Shown here piece by piece: positions 1 to 8,091 of a stretch of DNA of 64,000 nucleotides (the stretch's first letter is position 1; each line of letters begins with the position of its first letter). Both the position numbers and the translations under genes were made by a program. Under the pieces are notes generated by a model. The model was given only the letters and a program-made list of their open reading frames with translations, had not been told where the DNA came from and did no database searches. Source of the stretch: Longispora albida DSM 44784 (GTDB taxonomy: Bacteria > Actinomycetota > Actinomycetes > Mycobacteriales > Micromonosporaceae). The stretch lies in the NCBI RefSeq assembly GCF_000379825.1, contig NZ_KB903815.1:26809-90808 (forward strand), in the 5' to 3' direction.

Positions 1-281
1 CGCCGAAGAACATCGGTGACGAGGACAAGAAGGGCAACGGTGTACCGAAGTCCTCGCCGCCCGCCACACCCGCCATCCCCGGCGCCAACGGCAACGGCAA
101 TGGTCACGGGAACGGCAACGGTGGTGGCTTCTGCATCCCCGGCATCACGTGCGAGACCGGTGGTCAGGAGGTGGTGAACCCGACGCCGGTACCCCGGCCG
201 ACCGGGCCGGCCACGCCACCGCCAGCGCGGGTGGAGGGCGCGGTCGGGCCGCTGCTGGATTTCCGGCGCACGAGCGGCTGA
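1..281 (+). CDS. C-terminal tail of a probable penicillin-binding protein (partial)
   Basis: Only the last 92 codons lie in the window; the first complete codon begins at base 3 and the stop is at 279-281. The visible part is low complexity: a Gly/Asn-rich stretch, one Cys pair (FCIPGITCE) that could form a disulfide, and a Pro/Thr-rich end. Such extracytoplasmic tails are common at the C-terminus of actinobacterial bifunctional penicillin-binding proteins, and in related genomes a PBP gene precedes the GT87 gene found next. The PBP assignment rests on gene order, because no catalytic motif is visible here. It lies 40 bases upstream of the next gene and could be co-transcribed with it. Confidence 0.5.
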   Translation, partial: PKNIGDEDKKGNGVPKSSPPATPAIPGANGNGNGHGNGNGGGFCIPGITCETGGQEVVNPTPVPRPTGPATPPPARVEGAVGPLLDFRRTSG

Positions 282-321
282 CCTCTCACCATCGGGCGCC
301 GTCATGCGGCAGGATGCCCTC

Positions 322-1806
322 ATGCGCGACGAGGATCACGATACGGTCAGCCCGGCCCGGACTGACGGGTTCATCCGGGGCCTGAGCCAGCTGCTGGGCG
401 GGCCGCGCGGCGAGCATGCCGCCGCGCCCCGCCCGGACCGGTTCTGGACGCCGGTCCGGGTCGTGCTCGCCCTCGCCTGCCTCGTGATCGCCCTCAACTG
501 GGTGCAGAAGGCGCCCTGCATGGACAGCGGCACGTGGGTCAACCACAAGCAGTACAAGCAGGCTTGTTACACCGATGTGCTCGCGCTCTACTACGCCGAG
601 CGGCTCAGTGACGGCGCGGTGCCGTACAAGGACCACCCCGTCGAGTACCCGGTGCTGACCGGGGTGTTCATGGGGGCGCTGGGCCTGCCGGTACACGCGT
701 GGGGTGTGGCCAATCCGGCCCTGAACCAGGGCATGGCCTTCTACAACCTCAACGCGATCGTGCTGGGCTGTTTCGGGGTCGCCGCCATCGCGATCATGCT
801 GGCGATGCGCAAACGACGGCCGTGGGACATCGCGATGATCGCCGTCGCCCCGGCCATGCTGGTCACAGCCACCGTCAACTGGGACCTGTTCGTCATCTGC
901 CTGACGGCCGGCGCGCTGTACTACTGGGGCCGCAGGCAGCCGGTCGCCGCCGGGGTCCTGCTCGGCCTGGCCGTCGCGGCCAAGTTCTATCCGATGCTGA
1001 TCCTCGGCCCGCTGATCCTGCTGGCGATCCGGGCCAGGCGGCTCGGGCCGGTGCTGGTCACGGCGGGCACAGCGCTCGGCGTGTGGCTCGCGATCAACCT
1101 GCCGGTCGCGATCCTGTGGCCGGAGTCCTGGCAGCGGTTCTTCGACCTCAACCAGACCAGGCCGATCGACTGGGGCACCTTCTGGTACATCGGCGCGCAC
1201 TTCCCGCGCGGCGGCGACCAGTACGGGCTGCCCTGGTTCCAGAGGCTCGGCGCGGACATCCCGGCCCTGAACATGGCGTACGGCGTCTTCTTCGTGCTGT
1301 GCTGCGCCGCCATCGCCGCGCTGATCTTCCTCGCGCGGCGCCGGCCACGGCTGGCCCAGGTGGCGTTCCTGGTGGTGGCGGCTTTCCTGCTGACGGGCAA
1401 GGTCTGGTCGCAGCAGTACGTGCTGTGGCTGCTGCCGCTGGCCGTCCTCGCCCGGCCGCGCTGGGGGGCATTCCTGGCCTGGCAGGCAGCGGAGTTCTGT
1501 TACTTCATCGCCTTCTACGGCGAAATGCTGATGGCGAGCGGCGCGAAGCCGATCTTCCCCGAATGGGTGTTCGTGCTGTCGTCCTCTGCCCGGTGGATCA
1601 CCGTGGCCGTCCTGTGTGGACTGGTCGTCCGCGACATCCTCCGGCCGGAGCGCGACGTGGTCCGGCAGACCTACGGCGACGACCCGGACGGCGGCGTGCT
1701 CGACCGGGCGCCAGACGCGGACTGGATTCCGCGCCTGCTCGACCGCTTCCGGCGCCGCGAGACTGCCGAGCCCGCGGCGCCGTTGCTGGAAAAGATCTCT
1801 TCCTGA
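322..1806 (+). CDS. GT87-family (DUF2029) polyprenyl-phosphate mannosyltransferase-like membrane protein
   Basis: About 494 residues with a short charged N-terminus and roughly ten hydrophobic membrane segments, the layout of GT-C fold enzymes of family GT87. These use polyprenyl-phosphate mannose to extend cell-envelope glycans on the outer side of the membrane. The first periplasmic loop has conserved-looking acidic and Tyr/His residues (DHPVEYPVLTG), typical of this family near the active site. I chose the ATG at 322 because AGGA lies eight bases before it; an ATG at 304 has no ribosome site. A hydrophilic tail rich in Asp/Arg follows the last helix. The exact acceptor sugar cannot be told from sequence. 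Confidence 0.75.
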   Translation: MRDEDHDTVSPARTDGFIRGLSQLLGGPRGEHAAAPRPDRFWTPVRVVLALACLVIALNWVQKAPCMDSGTWVNHKQYKQACYTDVLALYYAERLSDGAVPYKDHPVEYPVLTGVFMGALGLPVHAWGVANPALNQGMAFYNLNAIVLGCFGVAAIAIMLAMRKRRPWDIAMIAVAPAMLVTATVNWDLFVICLTAGALYYWGRRQPVAAGVLLGLAVAAKFYPMLILGPLILLAIRARRLGPVLVTAGTALGVWLAINLPVAILWPESWQRFFDLNQTRPIDWGTFWYIGAHFPRGGDQYGLPWFQRLGADIPALNMAYGVFFVLCCAAIAALIFLARRRPRLAQVAFLVVAAFLLTGKVWSQQYVLWLLPLAVLARPRWGAFLAWQAAEFCYFIAFYGEMLMASGAKPIFPEWVFVLSSSARWITVAVLCGLVVRDILRPERDVVRQTYGDDPDGGVLDRAPDADWIPRLLDRFRRRETAEPAAPLLEKISS

Positions 1807-1813
1807 CGGGTAC

Positions 1814-3601
1814 TCACAGGGTGAAGATCAGTGCCCCGTCCGGCCCTTCCCGCAGGTCGACACCCTCGGCCGGCCGCTTGTCCGCGCCCTCCCAGTGGGT
1901 ACCGGGCAGGCGTTCCGGCAGGACGATCACGGTCTTCACGCCGAGCCGCCGCAGCTGGTCCACGCTGGACGCGTCCGGGAAGCTGTACGTGGCCTGACGG
2001 ATCTGCTCCTGGAGCGCCGGCGGGAAGGCACTCCCGCCGTTCACCATCTTCGGGAAACCGTCCGTCGACCAGAGCATCGCGTTCTCATCGGTGAAGTGGT
2101 CGCTGGGCAGGATCATCAGCGGCCCCTGTGCGCCGTGCAGCGCGGCCGGCGGCCGGGGGACCTCCGGGTGCGGGGTGTTGTTCAGCCCCTCGACGCCGAC
2201 GGCGAGCACCGGGATGAGGATCGCCAGCCGCAGCGGCAGCCCGATCCGGCTCAGCGGCCGGGTCCTGGCCACGGCCTGGGCCTGCTCGGCGAACGCCGAC
2301 ACCAGCCCGGCGGCGAGCACCGCGAGCCCGAGCGTCACCCACAGGATCAGCCTGCCGGGCGTGCGCATCACTTCCAGCCCCGGCAGGTACCGGTAGAGCA
2401 GCAGGAAGCCGTACTCCCCGCCGCCCGCCGACTGCGTGCCGAGGGCGAACCAGGCCATCAGCGCCGTCCCGCCGGCCAGCCACAGCCGCGTGCTGAGCTT
2501 CCAGCAGGAGAAGAACAGCCCGCCGATCGCGAGCCCGATCAGCGCGAACCCCGGTAGCAGCGGCATCTCGGCCATCGCGACCATCTGCGACCGGGCCTGC
2601 TCGTGCGCGGCACCCCACAGCCAGTTCTCCGCGGGGGCGGTCAGCAGCCCGGACGGCGGCGGGGAGAAGAGGGCGACGTCGGCCTCGGTCCGGGTGGCGT
2701 TGGGATGGGCCTCCCGCACCGCCAGGTACGGCGTGGTCATCCACAGCGTGAACGCCCCGAACAGCACCCCGCCGATCACGTCACCCAGCACGATTTTCCG
2801 CGGGATCGAGGGCCGCTTCTTGACGAACCAGGAGACCAGCGCGGCCACGCACACCGTGAACAGCACCCAGCCGAAGGGGATGCCCACCGCGAACCCGAGG
2901 GTCATCTGCCAGGCGGCCACCGCCCAGCCGGCGATCACCCAGCCGAGCTTGACCTTCTCCGCCCGGTACCCCTCGCGGAGCGAGAACCCGTGACCCCGGG
3001 CCAGCAGCGCGAGCGCGAGCAGGATGCCGCCGGTGGAGATCACGTTCATGTGGCCGCCGTGCGCGAGCCGCCACGGCGCGTACGCCCAGGCCAGCCCGGC
3101 GATCACGGCACCGGGGATCCGCGCGCCCAGCTGGCGCAGCAGCACGTACCCGCCGAAGAACGCGAGCGCGTGCAGGAAGATGAAGACCAGGTTGTAGCGG
3201 ATCACGGCCGCCGCGAACCCGGTACCGAAGAAGCCGAACGGCGCGTAGCCGGGGATCGCGTCGGTGAAGGCGAGGCTGGTGCTCTCCGGGTAGAACGGAT
3301 TGGCGTTCCACAGGTTGGCGGGGTCGGTGAGCAGGGCGTGCCCCGACCAGGCGATCTGCCAGGCCTGCAGCGTCGGATCCCAGACGTCCTGCGGGATGGT
3401 GGTGCTCAGGTGCCTGGCGGTCGGCCAGGTGAACAGCACGGCGAGCAGGACGCTGGCGAGCGCCGCGAGTGTCCACTCGTGACCGAGGACGTGCCAGATC
3501 CGGCTGGACCGGCGGTCCCTGTGTTCCGGTGCGAACGCCTCCCACTTCTCCCCGGTCTTGTCCTCGGTGTCCTCGGTCTCGTCTTCAGCCTGGGCGGTCA
3601 T
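1814..3601 (-). CDS. Large polytopic membrane protein, GT-C-like
   Basis: A 595-residue protein with an acidic, Glu/Asp/Thr-rich cytoplasmic N-terminus, about eleven hydrophobic segments and a hydrophilic C-terminal domain of about 120 residues. The first extracytoplasmic loop (WDPTLQAWQIAW) and the following NPFYPES segment resemble GT-C glycosyltransferases, but I cannot name a family. Its ATG overlaps the stop of the endonuclease IV gene by four bases (ATGA), so the two are translationally coupled. It converges with the GT87 gene, with only seven bases between the two stops. A role in envelope glycosylation is a guess from fold and neighbours. Confidence 0.6.
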   Translation of the reverse strand: MTAQAEDETEDTEDKTGEKWEAFAPEHRDRRSSRIWHVLGHEWTLAALASVLLAVLFTWPTARHLSTTIPQDVWDPTLQAWQIAWSGHALLTDPANLWNANPFYPESTSLAFTDAIPGYAPFGFFGTGFAAAVIRYNLVFIFLHALAFFGGYVLLRQLGARIPGAVIAGLAWAYAPWRLAHGGHMNVISTGGILLALALLARGHGFSLREGYRAEKVKLGWVIAGWAVAAWQMTLGFAVGIPFGWVLFTVCVAALVSWFVKKRPSIPRKIVLGDVIGGVLFGAFTLWMTTPYLAVREAHPNATRTEADVALFSPPPSGLLTAPAENWLWGAAHEQARSQMVAMAEMPLLPGFALIGLAIGGLFFSCWKLSTRLWLAGGTALMAWFALGTQSAGGGEYGFLLLYRYLPGLEVMRTPGRLILWVTLGLAVLAAGLVSAFAEQAQAVARTRPLSRIGLPLRLAILIPVLAVGVEGLNNTPHPEVPRPPAALHGAQGPLMILPSDHFTDENAMLWSTDGFPKMVNGGSAFPPALQEQIRQATYSFPDASSVDQLRRLGVKTVIVLPERLPGTHWEGADKRPAEGVDLREGPDGALIFTL

Positions 3602-4371
3602 GCCGCGTTCTCCCGCAGGTAGGCGATGTCGGCCAGGTGCTCGGTCACCCCGCCCGGCGTCTCGCACACTGCCGGAGCGCCGGCCGAGCGCACGATCTCC
3701 GCGATGAGCGCGGCGTCGATCTGTCCACTCTGGAAGTTCTCGTGGCGGTCGCGGCCGGAGTCGAAGCCGTCCTTCGAGCCGTTGGCGTGCACCAGGTCGA
3801 TCCGCCCGGTGATGCCCTTCACCCGGTCGACGATCCCGGTCAGATCCTCGCCGCCAGCGTGTGCGTGGCAGGTGTCCAGGCACAACCCGACCTCGTACCC
3901 GTCCAGCGCCTCCCACAGCCGGCCGAGCGCGTCGAACCGGCGGGCGCAGGCGTTGTCCCCGCCTGCCGTGTTCTCGATCAGGATCGGGAGCGGGAAGCCG
4001 CCCTCGCTCTCGGCGTACGCGAAGGCCTTGCGCCAGTTGTCGAAGCCGCTCGCGATGTCCTCGCCGGCGTTGACGTGCCCGCCGTGCACGATCAGGCCCT
4101 TGGCTCCGATCGCGGCGGCGGCCTTCGCGTGGGCGAGCAGCAGCTTGCGGCTCGGGATCCGGATCCGGTTGTTCCCTGTCGCCACGTTGATCACGTATGG
4201 CGCGTGGACGAAGATGTCCACCTCGCTCTTGACCAGGTCGTCGGCGTCCTCGCGCGGCTGCGGGGCCTTCCAGCCCTGCGGGTCGGCGAGGAAGAACTGG
4301 ATGACCTCCGCACCCCGGGCCTCGGCCTCGGCGAGCGGGTCTGTGGAATCGACGTGAGCCCCGATACGCAT
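3598..4371 (-). CDS. nfo: Endonuclease IV (AP endonuclease, Nfo family)
   Basis: About 257 residues, near the usual 280. All metal-binding signatures of the TIM-barrel trinuclear zinc enzyme are present in order: HAPY, VHGGH, IENTAG, CLDTCHA, the VHANGSKDGFDSGRDRH block and CETPGG. The enzyme cuts 5' of abasic sites and some oxidised bases in base-excision repair. I chose the ATG giving the standard start MRIGAHVD; an ATG 48 bases upstream would add an atypical extension. It heads a two-gene operon with the membrane protein downstream, and its promoter would lie in the short divergent region before the secreted protein at 4455. Confidence 0.93.
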   Translation of the reverse strand: MRIGAHVDSTDPLAEAEARGAEVIQFFLADPQGWKAPQPREDADDLVKSEVDIFVHAPYVINVATGNNRIRIPSRKLLLAHAKAAAAIGAKGLIVHGGHVNAGEDIASGFDNWRKAFAYAESEGGFPLPILIENTAGGDNACARRFDALGRLWEALDGYEVGLCLDTCHAHAGGEDLTGIVDRVKGITGRIDLVHANGSKDGFDSGRDRHENFQSGQIDAALIAEIVRSAGAPAVCETPGGVTEHLADIAYLRENAA

Positions 4372-4454
4372 ACCGGGAGCGTAGTCGTAACCCCCGACAA
4401 TGCGCGTCGTTGACTTCAAGTAGAAACAGACCCTGGGTATGGAAGGAGATCATC

Positions 4455-5246
4455 ATGCGTCGCGTGCCCGTTATCGCTCTCGCCGGTGCTCTCGGCCTGT
4501 CCGGGGTGCTGCTGGCGGGCAGTCCGGCGCTGGCCGAGACGACCGGGGTCACCTTCTCCGGCGGCTGCGGTCTCCTCGGGGTCGGTGCGCACTCGCGCCC
4601 CGACGTGACGGCCCTGACCGTGACGACCATGAGCGCCGTCCGGTTCGTGAACGGGATGACGGTCCAAGGTGACCTGGTGCTGCCGGGCGGGGTGCGCTAC
4701 ACCCTCCAGCCCCGTACGTACCTCGACGTCCCGATCGCCAGTGGCCCAGCCGAGGCGCTGCTGGAGCCGGCCTGCGGGCTCGGCCTGCTGCCGACGTACC
4801 AGAAGGTGACGATCCAGGTCGAGGCGCCGCCAGCTGAGCCGGCCCCATCGCCCCCGGAAACGTCCGCCACGGCTCCGGCCCCCGCCGGTACCCCTGCTCC
4901 CCCCGCCTCCCCGGCCGCCAGGCCAGCGCAGTCGCAGGCTCCGGCGGCCACGGTGCCGTCAGCCGCGGTACCGCACGCCAGCGCGCCGCCCCCCGCACCG
5001 GCCCAGCCACCGGCCGCCGCTGCCCCGGCTCAGCCGCCGGCGGCGGTCGCGAAGCCGCCAGCCAGCCAGGCGGCCCCGGCAGAGCCGATCACCGTCGAGC
5101 CGGTGGCCGCCGGTCAGGTACCAGAGAGGGCTTCGAGCCTGCTGGCCCTGGTCGCCGTGGTCTTCGTGATCGGGGTCGCAGCCGCTGCGATCCGCGCCAT
5201 AGCCGCACAGCGCTCTGGCCGGGTCATCCGGCCAGCCGGCTCGTAA
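4455..5246 (+). CDS. Secreted, membrane-anchored Pro/Ala-rich surface protein
   Basis: 263 residues. A Sec signal peptide ends near SPALA, followed by a globular domain of about 100 residues with two cysteines (GGCGLLG and EPACGLG), then a Pro/Ala/Gln-rich stalk of about 110 residues. One C-terminal transmembrane helix and a short basic tail close the protein. The start is set by an excellent ribosome site (GGAAGGAGAT, 5 bases before ATG). This is the architecture of a surface-displayed domain on a flexible wall-spanning stalk. No sortase motif is seen. The globular domain is not one I recognise. The gene at 22209 has the same stalk-plus-anchor design. Confidence 0.6.
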   Translation: MRRVPVIALAGALGLSGVLLAGSPALAETTGVTFSGGCGLLGVGAHSRPDVTALTVTTMSAVRFVNGMTVQGDLVLPGGVRYTLQPRTYLDVPIASGPAEALLEPACGLGLLPTYQKVTIQVEAPPAEPAPSPPETSATAPAPAGTPAPPASPAARPAQSQAPAATVPSAAVPHASAPPPAPAQPPAAAAPAQPPAAVAKPPASQAAPAEPITVEPVAAGQVPERASSLLALVAVVFVIGVAAAAIRAIAAQRSGRVIRPAGS

Positions 5247-5420
5247 CAATGGAATAGAAGAGGCTCCGCGGGGCGTCCGTGTCCCACCTTGTTGGTGTGG
5301 TCGTTCCTCCCCAGGTCCCACCCCGGAAGTGGACCGGGTGCCCCGCGGCTGTATCGTTACCGAGTTCACCCTACGTAGCTGCGGGAGCATGCCCGCGGTT
5401 CACGTGTGTGAACGACGCAG

Positions 5421-5464
5421 ACCCCTGCCACAGAAAGTCTGTGGCCGCCTAGTCCATAGGGGGT
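5421..5464 (+). promoter_or_regulatory. Candidate S6:S18-type autoregulatory leader of rpsF
   Basis: Just upstream of rpsF an outer stem (ACCCC at 5421-5425 with GGGGT at 5460-5464) encloses a 7-bp hairpin (GCCACAG at 5427-5433, CTGTGGC at 5439-5445). A CCG trinucleotide (5445-5447) lies on the 3' side where the two helices meet. The 3' strand of the outer stem is the GGGGG ribosome-binding segment of rpsF. Known S6:S18 leaders use a CCG next to a hairpin that mimics the 16S rRNA site and hide the ribosome site when bound. The fit is by eye; no covariance test was possible. Confidence 0.45.
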
Positions 5465-5473
5465 GAGTACGTC

Positions 5474-5764
5474 TTGCGTCATTACGAGATCATGGTGATC
5501 CTCGACTCGGAGCTCGAGGAGCGCACCGTCGCTCCGTCGCTCGACACGTACCTGAACGTGATCCGCACTTCTGGCGGTTCCGTGGAGAAGGTCGACGTGT
5601 GGGGCCGCCGGCGGCTCGCGTTCGAGATGAAGAAGAAGACCGAGGGCATCTACGCCGTCATCGACGTGCAGGCGACCCCGGAGGCTGTGCTGGAGCTTGA
5701 CCGCCAGCTCAACCTCAACGAGGCCATCCTGCGCACCAAGGTGATCCGGCCGGAGACCCGCTAG
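5474..5764 (+). CDS. rpsF: 30S ribosomal protein S6
   Basis: 96 residues starting [16 protein letters not shown], a full-length S6. S6 binds the central domain of 16S rRNA together with S18, which is encoded two genes downstream. The start codon is TTG; the GGGGGTGAG sequence eight bases upstream and the standard S6 N-terminus make it secure. The C-terminus ([12 protein letters not shown]) lacks the long acidic extension seen in some bacteria. First gene of the rpsF-ssb-rpsR-rplI operon, which ends at the terminator at 7130. Confidence 0.97.
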   Translation: MRHYEIMVILDSELEERTVAPSLDTYLNVIRTSGGSVEKVDVWGRRRLAFEMKKKTEGIYAVIDVQATPEAVLELDRQLNLNEAILRTKVIRPETR

Positions 5765-5880
5765 GCCCTCCCTTCAGCCATGCCCGTGCTCACGGCGATT
5801 GTCGTGCAGCCGACAGGGCGTGGCCCCCGATTCCTGTCGTACCCAGGTGCGACGCTGGCCTCCAAACACGAGGAGTAGCC

Positions 5881-6399
5881 ATGGCAGGAGAAACCGTCAT
5901 CACCGTCGTCGGCAACATGGTCGACGACCCGGAGCTTCGATTCACCCCGTCGGGCGCAGCGGTCGCCAAGTTCCGCATCGCCTCGACGCCGCGGACGCTG
6001 GACCGTGAGACCAACCAGTGGAAGGACGGCGAAGCGCTGTTCCTTTCCTGCGTGATCTGGCGGCAGGCAGCGGAGAACGTCGCGGAGACGCTGACCCGCG
6101 GCACGAGGGTGATCGTGCAGGGCCGGCTCAAGCAGCGCTCCTACGAGACCCGCGAGGGTGAGAAGCGCACCGTCTTCGAGCTGGACGTCGAGGAGGTCGG
6201 CCCGTCGCTGAAGTACGCGACGGCCAAGGTCCAGAAGATGTCCCGTGGTTCCGGTGGCGGCGGCTTCGGCGGTGGCGGCCAGGGCGGCCAGGGTGGCGGC
6301 GGCTTTGCCGCTGACGACCCGTGGGCGTCGGCCACTCCTTCCGGTGGCGGCCAGGGGCAGGGATCGGGATCTTCGTTCAGCGATGAGCCCCCGTTCTAA
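5881..6399 (+). CDS. ssb: Single-stranded DNA-binding protein
   Basis: 172 residues. An OB-fold domain occupies about residues 1-115 ([46 protein letters not shown]). A Gly/Gln-rich flexible linker follows and the acidic tip ends DEPPF, the tail by which SSB recruits replication and repair partners. It acts as a tetramer on exposed single strands at forks. A clear ribosome site (GAGGAG) precedes the ATG. It lies between rpsF and rpsR, the usual actinobacterial order, and shares their transcript, although a 116-base gap from rpsF could hold an extra promoter. Confidence 0.97.
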   Translation: MAGETVITVVGNMVDDPELRFTPSGAAVAKFRIASTPRTLDRETNQWKDGEALFLSCVIWRQAAENVAETLTRGTRVIVQGRLKQRSYETREGEKRTVFELDVEEVGPSLKYATAKVQKMSRGSGGGGFGGGGQGGQGGGGFAADDPWASATPSGGGQGQGSGSSFSDEPPF

Positions 6400-6413
6400 G
6401 AGGAGTTAAGGAC

Positions 6414-6653
6414 ATGGCCAAGCCGCCGTCCACCCGCAAGCCCAAGAAGAAGGTGAACCCGCTCGACAAGGAGGGGATCACCTACATCGACTACAAGGAC
6501 ACCGCGCTCCTGCGCAAGTTCATCTCCGACCGGGGCAAGATCCGTGCCCGCCGGGTCACCGGGGTGAGCTCGCAGCAGCAGCGGCAGGTGGCCCGGGCGA
6601 TCAAGAACGCCCGCGAGATGGCCCTGCTGCCCTACACCAGCCAGACCCGCTAA
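6414..6653 (+). CDS. rpsR: 30S ribosomal protein S18, cysteine-free form
   Basis: 79 residues; the core [19 protein letters not shown] and the end [13 protein letters not shown] are typical S18. It pairs with S6 on 16S rRNA. Notably it has no cysteine. Where zinc-binding S18 has a CxxC near residue 14 this protein reads VNPLDKEG, and the later Cys is replaced by VSS. It is therefore the zinc-independent (C-minus) type sitting at the main housekeeping locus. Strong ribosome site AGAGGAGTTAAGG. It is 14 bases after ssb and 11 before rplI. Confidence 0.95.
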   Translation: MAKPPSTRKPKKKVNPLDKEGITYIDYKDTALLRKFISDRGKIRARRVTGVSSQQQRQVARAIKNAREMALLPYTSQTR

Positions 6654-6664
6654 GGAGGTCCGAC

Positions 6665-7114
6665 ATGAAGATCATCCTGACTCAGGAAGTATCCAAGCTC
6701 GGTGCCCCCGGCGACGTCGTCGAGGTGAAGGACGGCTACGGCCGGAACTTCCTGCTGCCCCAGGGCTACGCCATCGCGTGGACCAAGGGCGCCGAGAAGC
6801 AGGTCGTCGACATCAAGCGGGCGCGTGCCGCCCGTGAGATCCGCGACCTCGGCCAGGCCAACGAGGTCAAGGGTGCCCTGGAGTCCCGCTCCTACACCCT
6901 GGCCGCCCGCTCGGGCAACGCCGGCCGCCTGTTCGGCTCGATCACGGCCGCCGAGATCGTCGACGCGGTCAAGGCCGCCGGCGGTCCGTCGCTGGACCGT
7001 CGCCGGGTCGAGCTGAAGAGCGCCATCAAGTCGCTCGGCAACTACCAGGTGCAGGTCCGCCTGCACTCGGAGGTCACGGCCAAGTTCTCCGTGAACGTGG
7101 TCGCCGCCAAGTAG
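6665..7114 (+). CDS. rplI: 50S ribosomal protein L9
   Basis: 149 residues, full length. The N-terminal RNA-binding domain carries the classic signature [20 protein letters not shown], followed by the long connecting helix and the C-terminal domain ending VNVVAAK. L9 binds 23S rRNA near the L1 stalk and helps keep reading frame. Start supported by AAGGAGGTCC seven bases before the ATG. Last gene of the operon; a strong hairpin terminator follows after 15 bases. Confidence 0.97.
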   Translation: MKIILTQEVSKLGAPGDVVEVKDGYGRNFLLPQGYAIAWTKGAEKQVVDIKRARAAREIRDLGQANEVKGALESRSYTLAARSGNAGRLFGSITAAEIVDAVKAAGGPSLDRRRVELKSAIKSLGNYQVQVRLHSEVTAKFSVNVVAAK

Positions 7115-7129
7115 TACTGCCAGACGGCG

Positions 7130-7165
7130 AAAGAGCCGCCTCCCGTTCGCGGGCGGCGGCTCTTT
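7130..7165 (+). terminator. Intrinsic terminator of the rpsF-rplI operon
   Basis: An 11-bp perfect stem, AAAGAGCCGCC at 7130-7140 and GGCGGCTCTTT at 7155-7165, with a 14-base loop. The A-run and T-run at either side of the stem make it usable in both directions. It begins 15 bases after the rplI stop. Confidence 0.85.
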
Positions 7166-7211
7166 CCGTGTGCCTGAAGGTTGTGGACCTGTCGTGTACC
7201 CGGACGGTCGG

Positions 7212-7547
7212 TCAGCTACCGAAGACGACCGAGGTGGCGCCCGCGCTGATCACGGCGGCGGCGAAGCCGACGGTCAGGGGCTGCCAGCCGTAGGTGACCC
7301 GGCGCAGCGGCACTGTCAGCAGCAGGCCCAGCACGATCGCGAGCAGGGTCAGGCCGACCGAGAGGCTCGGGACGGCTGCGGAGGCCGCGCGGGAGAAGAA
7401 GAGCTTCCACAGCAGCAGCAGGAACGCCGGGAGCATGTACCAGCCGAAGGTGGCGACCAGTGCGGGGAGGAGCCGGCGCTGCGGGTCCGCTTCGACGAGA
7501 GGGTGCCGATGACGCGGGCCGGTCCATGCGCCGATGCTGTTGTCCAC
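7212..7547 (-). CDS. Small integral membrane protein of unknown function
   Basis: 111 residues with a short polar N-terminus and about three to four hydrophobic helices (around residues 28-45, 55-75 and 90-110). I take the GTG at 7547 as start. A CACAAT box lies eight bases before it on the minus strand and there is no ribosome site, which suggests a leaderless transcript. Codon use favours this frame: its membrane pattern is clean, while an overlapping frame with an ATG at 7557 gives an Arg-rich product. It lies between the L9 terminator and the molybdopterin genes. I recognise no family. Confidence 0.55.
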   Translation of the reverse strand: MDNSIGAWTGPRHRHPLVEADPQRRLLPALVATFGWYMLPAFLLLLWKLFFSRAASAAVPSLSVGLTLLAIVLGLLLTVPLRRVTYGWQPLTVGFAAAVISAGATSVVFGS

Positions 7548-7677
7548 GACGTTGCATTGTGCCTTATCCGGAGCCCGAGGGGAATCGGGTGGCGGGCCGC
7601 AATTCCTTTTCCCGCCGGCTTTTCCCGGTAGCCGAACCCGGCTCGAACATACGCCAGGCGTGAGCGCGGTCACGTGG

Positions 7678-8091
7678 TTACGGGCAGTTGACCCATTCCT
7701 CGGTGCCGTCGGCGAACACCTGCCGCTTCCAGATCGGCAGCTGCGCCTTGACCTCGTCCACGAGCCGGGCGCACGCCGCGAACGCCGCGCCCCGGTGTGC
7801 CGTGGAGACGGCTGCGGCCAGGGCCACGTCCCCGATGGCCAGCGGGCCGATCCGGTGGCTGACGGCGACGGAGTACACGGCCGGGTCGGCGGCGATCTCC
7901 GCGGCAACCTTGGCCAGGATCTCGGCCGCCGAGGGGTGGCCCTCGTAGTCGAGGGAGACGACGGCGCGCCCGTGGTCGTGGTCGCGGACGACACCGCAGA
8001 AGGTGACGACGGCCCCGGAGGCCGGGTTGGTCACGAACTTCTCGTGCGCGGCCAGGTCCAGCGGCTCGGTGGTGACTTCCGTGAAGATCAT
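7678..8091 (-). CDS. moaE: Molybdopterin synthase catalytic subunit MoaE
   Basis: 137 residues. Family blocks are present: GAVVTFCGVVRDHDHG, LDYEGHPSAAEI, VAVSHRIGPLAIGDVALAAA and VKAQLPIWKRQ, which contains the catalytic lysine region. With the MoaD thiocarboxylate it converts precursor Z (cPMP) into molybdopterin. Its ATG overlaps the moeA stop by four bases, so it is the last gene of moaC-mog-moeA-moaE. Its partner moaD is not here but at 56664-56903 next to moaA. Confidence 0.93.
   Translation of the reverse strand: MIFTEVTTEPLDLAAHEKFVTNPASGAVVTFCGVVRDHDHGRAVVSLDYEGHPSAAEILAKVAAEIAADPAVYSVAVSHRIGPLAIGDVALAAAVSTAHRGAAFAACARLVDEVKAQLPIWKRQVFADGTEEWVNCP

Noticed and set aside
1616..2557. 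Frames on the plus strand across the end of the GT87 gene and the convergent membrane gene
   Set aside because: They cross the convergent stops, are antisense to the membrane protein gene, and encode Arg/Gly/Pro-rich sequence with no domain.
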